Below, in pieces: positions 42,861 through 53,834 of a DNA stretch of 64,000 nucleotides. Within the stretch, counting starts at the first letter, position 1, and every line of letters starts with the position of its first letter. The stretch covers positions 62,001 to 126,000 of the forward strand of contig NZ_QAYC01000004.1 of NCBI RefSeq assembly GCF_003053725.1, in the 5' to 3' direction. Made by a program: the position numbers and the translations under genes. Below the pieces are notes generated by a model. The model was given only the letters and a program-made list of their open reading frames with translations. It did not search any database and was not told where the DNA came from. This stretch comes from Rhodovulum kholense (GTDB taxonomy: Bacteria; Pseudomonadota; Alphaproteobacteria; Rhodobacterales; Rhodobacteraceae).

Positions 42861-43172
42861 ATGGCGATCCGCGTTCAGGAGGCGGTGTCACTCCGCCTCG
42901 ATGACATCTACCGCTATACGCGCGACCGATGGGGCGAGGACCAACCTGATCGCCACATTACCGGCATGTTCCAAGCGTTCGAACGGATCGAGGCGAATGA
43001 CGTCGCCTCAAAGCCGATCCCGGCAGAGTTCGGCGTCGAAGGGTTCTTCTTCCGGTACGAGCATCACTTCGTCTATTGGCGCCGACTATCCGACGGCGAT
43101 ATCGGTATCGTCGCGATCCTGCATCAGCGCATGCATCAGATCGACAGGTTCAGGGAAGATTTTCGCGACTGA
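42861..43172 (+). CDS. parE: ParE-type toxin (RelE/ParE superfamily)
   Basis: Toxin of 103 residues: LRLDDIYRYTRDRWGEDQPD, then FRYEHHFVYWRRLSDGDIGIVAILHQRMH, the beta-strand core of ParE proteins, which act on DNA gyrase. Together with the upstream ParD-type gene it forms a complete-looking stabilisation module. The 3' end lies close to the broken IS481-type element, but the reading frame ends normally. Confidence 0.86.
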   Translation: MAIRVQEAVSLRLDDIYRYTRDRWGEDQPDRHITGMFQAFERIEANDVASKPIPAEFGVEGFFFRYEHHFVYWRRLSDGDIGIVAILHQRMHQIDRFREDFRD

Positions 43173-43194
43173 ATTGGCGGGCTGAACCGCCCCG

Positions 43195-44160
43195 GGTCTG
43201 TGACGTTGCCAGTCACTGAGGGGTCCGACGGGGGTTTGCCCCTTCAGGACTGATTGCGGGAGCTGCTTGTTGTAGAGGGGGACGTAGCGCAGGAGGGTCT
43301 GCTCAAGGTCCTCGCCACTCTGGACGCGATGGCTCTGCAGGACATCCTCGATCCTGCCGTTGAACCGCTCGACCATGCCGTTCGTCTGCGACCGCATCGG
43401 CGGCGCGAGACGATGCTCGATCCCGAGGTCCGCACAGAGGAGGTCAACTCGTGTTATCCGGTTGCAGCGCGTTTGCGCAGGCCGAAGAGGCGGTCGGTGA
43501 AAGCCTTGCCGTTATCGGTCAACACGCGGGCGATCTTCATCGGGGCCGCGCCCTCCAGATCGCGAAGGAAACGGCGGGCGTTGGCCGCGGTTTGTGCGGG
43601 ATAGATGCGCGGCGGCGACCCGCCGCGTCGCTCGGTCAATGGCAGCGAAGAGATCGCGGCGGCGGTCCTCGTCGGCCATCTGGGGCAGATACGTGATGTC
43701 GATGTGCAGATAGCCAGGCTCGTGGGCCATGAAGCTGCCATGCGCGGGCCTGGAGTCCTTGGGCTTCAGCGCCCGCAGGTTGCCCACGCCGTGGCGCCGG
43801 AAGCAGCGGTCGAGGCCCGAGCGCGAGACATGCGGGTTGCGGAATTCGCGCACCACGGCGAGCAGATCGTCGAGCGGCAGGACAAGCGCCTTGCGCCGCA
43901 CCACGGCGACGTTCTTCGCCACGATCGATCCACCGGATCGATCGTTAACCCTGCGCCGGCGTCAGCGTCGTCTGCAAGCGGTGCGGCGGCTGGCTCCGGT
44001 CGTGGACGTCGTCGCGACCCCGCCACTTCCAGACCGTCTGCCCGGAGATCCCGCAGCGCTCGGCAACCAACCTCGCCGGTTCGCTGCTCGCCTGGATCGC
44101 TCCCCGGATCTTCGGTGTCGTGCTGGCCTGCTTGCGCAGAGAGAAGAGAGATCAGCATGC
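43195..44160 (-). pseudogene. IS481-family transposase, multiply disrupted
   Basis: Minus-strand fragments in three frames line up as one transposase. N-terminal HTH: TTPKIRGAIQASSEPARLVA, ISGQTVWKWRGRDD, then TAA at ~43940. Central part: LPLDDLLAVVREFRNPHVSR and HGVGNLRALKPKDSRP, then HIDITYLPQM of the rve core. A frameshift near 43615 leads to ARVLTDNGKAFTDRLFG, then TAA (near 43454) and a one-base loss just after, before NGMVERFNGRIEDVLQ with the last catalytic Glu. At least two stops and two frameshifts are visible. The terminal inverted repeats of the element could not be identified. Confidence 0.8.
43921..43945. repeat. Perfect 11-bp palindrome inside the transposase remnant
   Basis: ACGATCGATCC, a 3-base loop ACC, then GGATCGATCGT form a perfect inverted repeat. 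It lies between the N-terminal HTH part and the catalytic part of the broken transposase and is directly followed by the in-frame TAA. It is not part of the expected protein sequence of the family, so it looks like a small insertion or excision scar. Confidence 0.7.
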
Positions 44161-44424
44161 TCCCGTCCCTTCCCGAACCTCGCGCAGGATCGACCTTGCC
44201 ATGAACAGGGCAGACCGGCGAGGGGCTATGTGATCATCCGGGATGGAACAGTTAGCTTACAAAAGCTTGAAATAACTTGTTGGTTTTCGACCGAGTTCCG
44301 AACACGTCGACGACCGGGGTGTTCGTGAGATGGAGCTGAAATCAAACCCGTCCCAGCGCGATGCAAACGCATGATACCAAGCGCGCGGGCGGGATCGAGC
44401 CGACCGATGCCGCCCCGAGCCAGG
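44161..44424. other. Spacer between the accessory region and mutT
   Basis: About 260 bp with no recognisable gene. It includes a lower-GC patch (44240-44290, with TTACAAAAGCTTGAAATAAC) that sets it apart from the flanks. It probably contains the right border of the acquired segment, but no repeat matching the tRNA-Ser end is visible. Confidence 0.4.
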
Positions 44425-44823
44425 CTAAAGCAGGTCCTGCAGCACCGGGATCAGCGGCAGGTCGGCGGGTGGCATCGGGAAATCGCGCAGATCCCGCGCA
44501 TGCGCCCATTTCAGCACCTGACCCTCGCGGGGCTGGGGCTGGCCTTGCCATTTGCGGCAAGCAAACAGCGGCATCAGCAGATGAAAGTCGTCATAGGAAT
44601 GGCTCGCGAAGCTCAGCGGCGCGAGACAGCTTTCCCAGGTGTCGATGCCAAGCTCTTCCTTCAGTTCGCGTTTCAGCGCGGCCTCGGGGGTCTCGCCCGG
44701 CTCGATCTTGCCGCCGGGAAATTCCCAGAGGCCCGCCATGGACTTGCCGACGGGGCGTTGGGCGAGCAGAACCCGCCCATCCACGTCGATCAGGGCCACC
44801 GCGGCCACCAGAACGATCTTCAT
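44425..44823 (-). CDS. mutT: Nudix hydrolase, MutT (8-oxo-dGTP diphosphatase)
   Basis: A 132-residue Nudix enzyme that removes oxidised nucleotides from the pool. The Nudix box GX5EX7REUXEEXGU is complete (GGKIEPGETPEAALKREL then KEELGI), and the N-terminal VAAVALIDVDGRVLLAQRP and LWEFPGG match the MutT subgroup. It overlaps the argJ stop by 4 bp, and this argJ-mutT order is seen in many alphaproteobacteria. Confidence 0.9.
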   Translation of the reverse strand: MKIVLVAAVALIDVDGRVLLAQRPVGKSMAGLWEFPGGKIEPGETPEAALKRELKEELGIDTWESCLAPLSFASHSYDDFHLLMPLFACRKWQGQPQPREGQVLKWAHARDLRDFPMPPADLPLIPVLQDLL

Positions 44824-46199
44824 GACCGGTAGTCGGCGTTGATCTCGATGTAGCGCTTGGTGAAGTCGCAGGTCCAGACCGTCGCGGCGCCCTTGCCAAG
44901 CCCCAGATCGACGCGGATCGCCAGCTCTTCGCGCTTCATGTAGGCCGCCCCCACCTCTTCGGCATAGTTTTCGGCCACCCAGCCCTTTTCGGCGACGAGG
45001 ATGTCGCCAAAGCGGATCGAGATCAGGTCGCGGTCGGCCCTGGCGCCCGACTTGCCGATGGCCATCACGATCCGGCCCCAGTTCGGGTCCTCGCCCGCGA
45101 CCGCGGTCTTGACCAGCGGCGAATTGGCGATGGCCATGGCCACCTTGCGCGCATCGGCCGGGCTGGCCGCGCCGGTCACAGCGACCTCGACGAACTTGGT
45201 CGCGCCTTCGCCGTCCTTCACCACCTGATGCGCCAGATCCAGCATCACGCCCTTCAGCGCCTCCTGGAATGCGCGCCCGGCCGAGCTGCGCAGATCGGTG
45301 ATCTCGGGCACCTTCGACTTGCCGGTCGCGGCCACGATCAGCGTGTCCGAGGTCGAGGTGTCGCCATCGACGGTGATGCAGTTGAAGGTCTCGTCGGTCA
45401 GCTTGCCCAGCATCTTCTGCAGAAGCGGCTGGCCGATCTTCGCATCGGTGAAGATGTAGACCAGCATCGTCGCCATGTCGGGCGCGATCATGCCGGACCC
45501 CTTGGCGATGCCAGCAATGCGGATCTGCTGTCCGTCGATCTCGACCGTGGCGGTCGCGCCCTTGGGGAAAGTGTCGGTGGTCATGATCGCGCGCGCGGCC
45601 AGCGGCAGCGCCTCGGGCGACAGCCGCGCCGCCAGATCGCCCAGAACCGCCGAGATCCGCTCATGCGGCAGCGGCTCGCCGATCACGCCGGTCGAGGCGG
45701 TGAAGACCCGCGTCTCGGGCACGCCGGAAGCCGCGGCCGCGGCCGTGCAGAGCGCCGAGACCGCCTCGGCCCCGGCGGCTCCGGTGAAGGCGTTCGAATT
45801 GCCCGAGTTCACCAGAATCGCCGCACCCTGTTTCGGCGCGGGCTTGGCCGCGATCTTGGCCTCGCAGTCCAGAACCGGCGCCGAGCGCGTCGCCGACCGG
45901 GTAAAGACGCCGGCCACGGCCGTGCCGGGCGCAAGCCGGGCCAGCATCACGTCAAGCCGACCCTTGTAGCGGACACCGGCCTCGGCCGCCGCGAATTCGG
46001 CGCCCTCGATCACCGGCAGCGCCGGAAACCCTGCCTCGGGAGCCAGAGGCGAGATCACCGGCTGCTTGGCGGGGACCTTTTCGGACACCGCCACCAGCTG
46101 CGCCCGCAGGCGTTCGATCTCGCGCTTCAGCGGCTTGATCTTGGCCTTTTTCTTCTTGGTCTCGCCCGTATCGACCTTTTTCTTCTTGTCCTTGGCCAT
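44820..46199 (-). CDS. argJ: Bifunctional ornithine acetyltransferase / N-acetylglutamate synthase
   Basis: A 459-residue ArgJ that recycles the acetyl group in arginine biosynthesis. Family signatures: LVNSGNSNAFTGAAG, STGVIGEPLPHERI, KGSGMIAPDMATMLVYI with the autocleavage nucleophile Thr244, and EDPNWGRIVMAIGKSGA. The ATG at 46197-46199 has AGAGGGAC upstream. The first ~45 residues are an unusual lysine-rich extension (KDKKKKVDTGETKKKKAKIK) followed by a short predicted coiled coil (LKREIERLRAQLVAVSEKV), absent from typical ArgJ proteins. It shares an operon with mutT downstream and the parvulin upstream. Confidence 0.92.
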   Translation of the reverse strand: MAKDKKKKVDTGETKKKKAKIKPLKREIERLRAQLVAVSEKVPAKQPVISPLAPEAGFPALPVIEGAEFAAAEAGVRYKGRLDVMLARLAPGTAVAGVFTRSATRSAPVLDCEAKIAAKPAPKQGAAILVNSGNSNAFTGAAGAEAVSALCTAAAAASGVPETRVFTASTGVIGEPLPHERISAVLGDLAARLSPEALPLAARAIMTTDTFPKGATATVEIDGQQIRIAGIAKGSGMIAPDMATMLVYIFTDAKIGQPLLQKMLGKLTDETFNCITVDGDTSTSDTLIVAATGKSKVPEITDLRSSAGRAFQEALKGVMLDLAHQVVKDGEGATKFVEVAVTGAASPADARKVAMAIANSPLVKTAVAGEDPNWGRIVMAIGKSGARADRDLISIRFGDILVAEKGWVAENYAEEVGAAYMKREELAIRVDLGLGKGAATVWTCDFTKRYIEINADYRS

Positions 46200-46220
46200 C
46201 TGTCCCTCTTGGATTGGCAC

Positions 46221-47066
46221 TTACTGGTCGAGCAGCGACTGGTCTTTCAGGATCGCGGGATCGACCTCGATCTCGGTCCGGGTGACGTCGGCCTCTTCGG
46301 TGTATTTTTCAAGCGCCTGCTCCATCGCGTCGCGCTGGATCTTCTGCACCAGATCGCCGCGGACATCGTCCAGCGCCGGGGCGTCCTTCAACCGGCTTTC
46401 GTAAAGCTTGATCACGTGCCAGCCGAACTGGGTCTGCACCGGGGCCGAGACCTCGCCGGGTTTCATCGCAACCACGGCCTCCTCGAAGGGCTGGACCATC
46501 ATGCCTTCCGAGAACCAGCCCAGATCGCCGCCATTCGGGCCCGACGGACCGGTGGATTTCTCCTTGGCGAGTTCGGCGAAATCGGCACCGTTCGCCAGCT
46601 CGGTCTCGATCGCCTTCGCCTCGTCCTCGGTTTCCACCAGGATATGCGCGGCATGGTATTCGTTGATCGGATGCGCGGCGCCATAGGCCGCGTCATAGGC
46701 GGCCTGCACCGCCTCGTCGGTCACGGCCTCTTCGGCGACGCGCGACAGCGCCTCGCCCGCCACGAAGGACCGGCGTTCGTTTTCAAGCGCGAGGCTCGCG
46801 CCCTTCGACAGGTCGGTCCCGATGGCCTCGCCCACCGCGGTCTGGCGGATCAGCTGGTCCAGCACCGCCTGATACAGCACGTCGTCGGGAAGCTGCTGAT
46901 ATTCGGCCGGAAGCTGGGCGCGCAGTACGACCATGTGCCCGATGGTGATCTCCTGATTGCCCACCCGCGCAACGACCGTGTCGGGGCCGATATCCTCGGC
47001 CAGCGCGGGCAGCGCCATCCCCGCCGCGAGGGTCAGCGCGGCAAGCGGTTTGAGGGCAAATGTCAT
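46221..47066 (-). CDS. Periplasmic parvulin-type peptidyl-prolyl isomerase
   Basis: A 281-residue PpiC/SurA-like folding catalyst. It has a Sec signal ([23 protein letters not shown]) and helical flanks. The parvulin domain (~135-230) has [59 protein letters not shown] and [10 protein letters not shown]. The ATG at 47064-47066 is preceded by AAGGAGAG. It is divergent from secA, which is fitting for a factor acting on exported proteins, and precedes argJ by about 21 bp. Confidence 0.9.
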   Translation of the reverse strand: MTFALKPLAALTLAAGMALPALAEDIGPDTVVARVGNQEITIGHMVVLRAQLPAEYQQLPDDVLYQAVLDQLIRQTAVGEAIGTDLSKGASLALENERRSFVAGEALSRVAEEAVTDEAVQAAYDAAYGAAHPINEYHAAHILVETEDEAKAIETELANGADFAELAKEKSTGPSGPNGGDLGWFSEGMMVQPFEEAVVAMKPGEVSAPVQTQFGWHVIKLYESRLKDAPALDDVRGDLVQKIQRDAMEQALEKYTEEADVTRTEIEVDPAILKDQSLLDQ

Positions 47067-47245
47067 GGGGCTCTCCTTCTCGCCGGGCACTTGGCGGCGT
47101 TGACACCATTCCGGCCTCCCCTTACATCGCAACTGGTTCTCGGGGTCGGCCTTATTTCCTTGGCCACTTCTATTGCCGCATTCTCAGGCGGGCAAGCGGT
47201 CCGTCGTACAAGATCCTGTCAGATACGCATCCGCGCGGAGAGAAC

Positions 47246-49981
<2,736 letters not shown>

Positions 49982-50084
49982 GACCGGCAGCCGTCCGCCC
50001 GGCCGGTTGAAACCCGACCGGTTGAAATCGGCGCTGACAGATCGGACACTCTGGCCCGACAACGGCAATCCGGTCCGGTTGAAC

Positions 50085-51665
50085 ATGCGCTGTCTGCCTG
50101 GCGCCCTGCTTTGCGCGGCGCTGTCCCTTCTGGCCGCCCGGCCCGCCCCGGCCGAGGAGGTGACGCTGATCTCGCGCGACGGCACGGTCGAGATTGGCGG
50201 CCGCCTGCTGGAGTTTGACGACGGGATCTATCGGCTCGACACGATCTATGGCCCGCTCGCGGTCAATGCCGATGCCGTGACCTGCGAGGGCGCCGCCTGT
50301 CCCGGCGCCGAGGCGCGTGTCGCCCGGTTCGCGCTTTCGGGGACGCCAGCGCTGGGCGATGTCGCGATGCCCGCCCTGATCGAGGGCTTTGCCGCCGCAC
50401 GCGGGATGACGGTCGAGCGGGCTGTCGACGGGCGGCGGGGTCTGTTCCGGCTGCGCGCCCCGGACGACGGGACGCTGCGTGCCGAAATCGCCCTGACCAC
50501 CGGCAGCACCGGCGAGGGCTTTGCCGATCTTCTGACCGGCGGCGCCGATATCGCAATGTCCGACCGCGCCATCCTGCCCGACGAGGTCGCCCATGGACGC
50601 GAAGCCGGGCTTGGAGACCTTTCCGCAAGCCACCGCCGCCGGCTGATCGCGCTCGACGCCATCGTGCCGGTGGTGGCTCCCGACACCCGAATGGGGGACC
50701 CGGGGCGCGGTCTTCCCTATGCGACCGTCCTGAGCCTGCTGACCGGCGAAATCGTCGACTGGTCCCGGATCGGCGGGACGAAGGCCCCGGTCACGGTGCA
50801 TCTGCCGCGACCGGACGGGGGGCTCGGTCAAAGCCCCGAGACACGGCTTCTGGAGGGACGGGCGGCGGTCCCCTCGGCGCGCCAGCATGCCGATGCGGCG
50901 GCGGTTTCGGCGGCGGTCGCGGCCGACCCGATGGGACTCGGGCTGACCCGGTTCTCGACGCTCGGCGGCGCGGTTCAGGTGCCGCTGGCCGCCGGATGCG
51001 GCACCCGTCTGCTGGCCTCGCGCCAAGGCATCAAGACCGGCGACTACCCCTTCGTGGTGCCGCTTTTCCTTTATGTGGGCGCGCCGCAGCTGCCGCCGCT
51101 TGCCCGGGCCTTCCTCGACTATCTCGCGACGCCCGCGGCCCAGATCGCGATCCGCCGGGCAGGCTTTGCCGATCTCATGCGCGAGGAGATTCCACTGGCC
51201 CGTCAGGGCGACCGACTGGCGCTCGCCATCGCCGAGGCCGCTCCGGAGTCCGGTCTGGCAGAGTTGCAGCGGATGGTCACGGTTCTGCGCGGCGCGGTGC
51301 GCCTGACCGAAACCGTCCGCCACGGCCCAGAAACGGACCAAGCCCTGTCGCAGGCAGGGATCGAGCCTCTGGCGCGGGCGCTGGAAACCGGAACCTTCGA
51401 TGGTCGCACCCTGATCCTTGCGGGCTTTGCCGATGACGCGGACGGTCCCGATGCCGACCGCGCGCTGGCCCGGAAGGACGCCGAGGCCGTGCGGGACGCC
51501 CTGCGTGCCGCGGCAACGGCCGCCGATTTCGGCCGGGTCCGGCTGGAGGTTGTCGCGTTCGGCGCCCTGCTGCCGCTGGCCTGTACGGGCGCGCACGCCG
51601 ACGACGCGCTCCCCGAAGCGGTGGCACACCGGCTCAACCGCCGGGTCGAGATCTGGCTGCGCTAG
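50085..51665 (+). CDS. PstS-like phosphate-binding domain fused to an OmpA-like domain, periplasmic
   Basis: A 526-residue exported protein. The signal peptide is MRCLPGALLCAALSLLAARP. A short domain (~25-70, VTLISRDGTVEIGGRLLEF) is followed by a periplasmic binding-like domain (~80-380, FALSGTPALGDVAMPALIEG; TTGSTGEGFADLLTGGADIA; LFLYVGAPQLPPLARAFLDY) of the PstS type. The C-terminal ~130 residues are OmpA/MotB-like (LILAGFADDADGPDADRALA; RLNRRVEIWLR). The OmpA domain could anchor it to peptidoglycan. It sits between secA and the lipid-remodelling operon. Confidence 0.78.
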   Translation: MRCLPGALLCAALSLLAARPAPAEEVTLISRDGTVEIGGRLLEFDDGIYRLDTIYGPLAVNADAVTCEGAACPGAEARVARFALSGTPALGDVAMPALIEGFAAARGMTVERAVDGRRGLFRLRAPDDGTLRAEIALTTGSTGEGFADLLTGGADIAMSDRAILPDEVAHGREAGLGDLSASHRRRLIALDAIVPVVAPDTRMGDPGRGLPYATVLSLLTGEIVDWSRIGGTKAPVTVHLPRPDGGLGQSPETRLLEGRAAVPSARQHADAAAVSAAVAADPMGLGLTRFSTLGGAVQVPLAAGCGTRLLASRQGIKTGDYPFVVPLFLYVGAPQLPPLARAFLDYLATPAAQIAIRRAGFADLMREEIPLARQGDRLALAIAEAAPESGLAELQRMVTVLRGAVRLTETVRHGPETDQALSQAGIEPLARALETGTFDGRTLILAGFADDADGPDADRALARKDAEAVRDALRAAATAADFGRVRLEVVAFGALLPLACTGAHADDALPEAVAHRLNRRVEIWLR

Positions 51666-51773
51666 GGCAATCCCTCAGGCCGCATGGCGGCGATTCCGCC
51701 GCAGGCCGACGCGGGCCCACGTCACATGGATGTTGCACGAACCGGGTATCCCAATCCGAATAGAATCTACATT
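51666..51773 (+). promoter_or_regulatory. Upstream region of the plcP-btaAB operon with a weak Pho-box-like site
   Basis: Just over 100 bp before the phosphoesterase gene. At 51719-51737 the sequence ACGTCACATGGATGTTGCAC gives two imperfect half-sites with 11-bp periodicity, recalling a Pho box (TGTCA repeats), but only about half of the consensus positions match. The A+T-richer stretch 51750-51773 may hold the promoter. Confidence 0.3.
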
Positions 51774-52595
51774 ATGGGTCCAGCCATGGAATGTCGCACC
51801 ATATTTATTTCTGACATCCATCTGGGAACGCGCGGATGCCAGGTCGGGATGCTTCTCGATTTCCTGTCGCATCACAGCGCCGAACGGATCTTTCTGGTGG
51901 GCGACATTGTCGATGGCTGGCGGCTCGAACGCACCTGGCACTGGCCCCAGACCCATAACGACCTGGTGCAGGAAATCCTCGCCCGGGCCCAGAGCGGGGT
52001 CGAGATCGTCTACATCCCGGGCAATCACGACGAGATGCTGCGCGCCTATCTGGGCACCCATTTCGGCGGGATCGAGGTCAAACGCCAGGCGGTGCATGTG
52101 GCGGCCGACGGGCGGCGCTATCTGATCACCCATGGCGACCAGTTCGATTCGATCGTCGTGCATGCCAAGTGGCTGGCGCATCTGGGCGACCGCGCCTACG
52201 GCGCCGCGCTGGGGCTGAACACCCTGCTGAACCGGGCACGGCGGATCTGGGGCGGGCCCTACTGGTCGCTGTCGAACTGGGCCAAGCAGCAGGTCAAGCA
52301 GGCCGTCAACTACATCAGCGAATACGAAAACGTGCTAGCCGCCGAGGCCCGCCGGGGCGGCTATGACGGCATCGTTTGCGGCCATATCCACAAAGCCGAG
52401 CTGTCGGCCATCGACGGGCTCGCCTATGTCAATTGCGGCGACTGGGTCGAAAGCTGCACCGCCGTGATCGAGCATCCGGACGGACGGTTCGAGCTGATCG
52501 ACTGGGCGGCCGAGATGCGGGCCCGGGCATTCCGCCGCGACCGGCTGCGCCTGCTGGGCGGGCGCCGCCGCGGCCAGGACCGCGAGGCGGCATGA
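51774..52595 (+). CDS. plcP: PlcP-like metallophosphoesterase (phospholipase C for lipid remodelling, LpxH-related fold)
   Basis: Calcineurin-like phosphoesterase of 273 residues. The metal motifs are all present: ISDIHLG (DxH), GDIVDGW (GDxxD), GNHDE, ITHGDQFD and GHIHKAE. Similar proteins are annotated as UDP-2,3-diacylglucosamine diphosphatases, but in rhizobia the relative PlcP cleaves phosphatidylcholine head groups under phosphate limitation to give diacylglycerol for phosphorus-free lipids. The stop overlaps the btaA start (ATGA), so diacylglycerol supply to betaine-lipid synthesis fits. Start uncertain between ATG 51774 and 51786. Confidence 0.8.
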   Translation: MGPAMECRTIFISDIHLGTRGCQVGMLLDFLSHHSAERIFLVGDIVDGWRLERTWHWPQTHNDLVQEILARAQSGVEIVYIPGNHDEMLRAYLGTHFGGIEVKRQAVHVAADGRRYLITHGDQFDSIVVHAKWLAHLGDRAYGAALGLNTLLNRARRIWGGPYWSLSNWAKQQVKQAVNYISEYENVLAAEARRGGYDGIVCGHIHKAELSAIDGLAYVNCGDWVESCTAVIEHPDGRFELIDWAAEMRARAFRRDRLRLLGGRRRGQDREAA

Positions 52596-53830
52596 GCGAT
52601 ATCTCTGTTCCCCCCGCATCGGTCGAGGCGCAGCTTGGCGCGGCCGTCCACCAGAACCACGCCCTGAGCGCGACCGGCCTGCTGGAACGGGCCTTCTCGC
52701 GGCTCTTTCAGGGTCTGGTCTATGTACAGATCTGGGAAGACCCGGTCGCCGACATGGCGGCGCTGGATCTGGCCGAGGGCGACCGGGTGGTCTGCATCGC
52801 CTCGGGCGGCTGCAACGTGATGTCCTATCTCACCCGCCGCCCGGCCGAAGTGGCCGCGGTCGACCTGTCGCCTGCCCATGTCGCACTTCTGAACCTCAAG
52901 CGCGCGGCGGCGCTTTACCTGCCGGATCAGGCGTCCTTCTTCGCCTTCTTCGGCGAGGCCGACCGCCAGTCGAACGTCAGGGCCTATGACCGGTATCTGG
53001 CGCCGCGGCTCGACGCAGCTTCCCGGGACTGGTGGGAGGGCCGCCTGTTCGGCCGCCGCCGGATCGAGATCTTTGCGCGCGGCGCCTATCGCCATGGGCT
53101 GCTGGGCCGGTTCCTGAGCGCGGCCGGGCTGGTGGCGCGGCTGGGCGGGGTCGATTTCGACCGGCTGCTGGCGGCCCAAAGCCTCGACGAGCAGCGCCGC
53201 TTCTTCGAAACTGAGGTCGGCCCGCTTTTCGACCGGCCGCTGGTCCGCGCGCTGGCACGCCGTCGGGCGGCGCTCTTCGGGCTGGGGATTCCGCCCGCAC
53301 AGCACGACAAGCTGGCCGCCGATGGCGGCGGCGACGTGATCCCGGTGCTGCGCGAACGGGTGCGCAAGCTTTTCTGCGACTTTCCCGTGGCCGAGAATTA
53401 TTTCGTCTGGCAGGCCTGCAAGCGGCGCTATGGCGGGGTCGCGGGCGGCGCGGTGCCGCCCTATCTGGACCCTTCAGCCTTCGAGACTCTGCGGGCAATG
53501 GCCGGGCGCGTTTCGGTCAGGAACCGATCTGTCACCGACTATCTGGCGGACCGGCCGGCGGGGTCGGTCGACTGCACGGTGTTGCTCGATGCGCAGGACT
53601 GGATGACCGATGCCCAGCTGACCGCGCTCTGGTCAGAACTGACCCGGGTCGCCGCGCCGGGCGCGCGGGTGCTGTTCCGCACCGGCGGCGAACCCGACAT
53701 CCTGCCCGGCCGGGTGCCCGACGCGATCCTGGGGCGCTGGACCTATGACACCGAAGCCTCGCGCCGCGCCTCGGCCGAAGACCGGTCGGCGATCTACGGG
53801 GCGGTCCATCTTTACCGCTTGCGGGGCTGA
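52592..53830 (+). CDS. btaA: SAM:diacylglycerol 3-amino-3-carboxypropyltransferase (betaine lipid synthesis)
   Basis: A 412-residue DUF3419 protein. It transfers the aminocarboxypropyl group of SAM to diacylglycerol to make diacylglyceryl-homoserine. The SAM-site segment is VCIASGGCNVMSYLTRRPAE followed by VAAVDLSPAHVALLNLKRAA; the domain continues YFVWQACKRRYGG and VLLDAQDWMTDAQLTALW. It starts on the plcP stop (ATGA), and btaB follows 4 bp later. The pair is known from Rhodobacter, where it makes DGTS under phosphate limitation. Confidence 0.9.
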   Translation: MSDISVPPASVEAQLGAAVHQNHALSATGLLERAFSRLFQGLVYVQIWEDPVADMAALDLAEGDRVVCIASGGCNVMSYLTRRPAEVAAVDLSPAHVALLNLKRAAALYLPDQASFFAFFGEADRQSNVRAYDRYLAPRLDAASRDWWEGRLFGRRRIEIFARGAYRHGLLGRFLSAAGLVARLGGVDFDRLLAAQSLDEQRRFFETEVGPLFDRPLVRALARRRAALFGLGIPPAQHDKLAADGGGDVIPVLRERVRKLFCDFPVAENYFVWQACKRRYGGVAGGAVPPYLDPSAFETLRAMAGRVSVRNRSVTDYLADRPAGSVDCTVLLDAQDWMTDAQLTALWSELTRVAAPGARVLFRTGGEPDILPGRVPDAILGRWTYDTEASRRASAEDRSAIYGAVHLYRLRG

Positions 53831-53834
53831 GGCC

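Noticed and set aside
44385-44405. T-arm-like sequence (reverse complement GTCGGCTCGATCCCGCCC) near the right side of the island
   Set aside because: No acceptor, D or anticodon arms can be built around it, and it does not repeat the tRNA-Ser end, so it is neither a tRNA nor a convincing attachment site.
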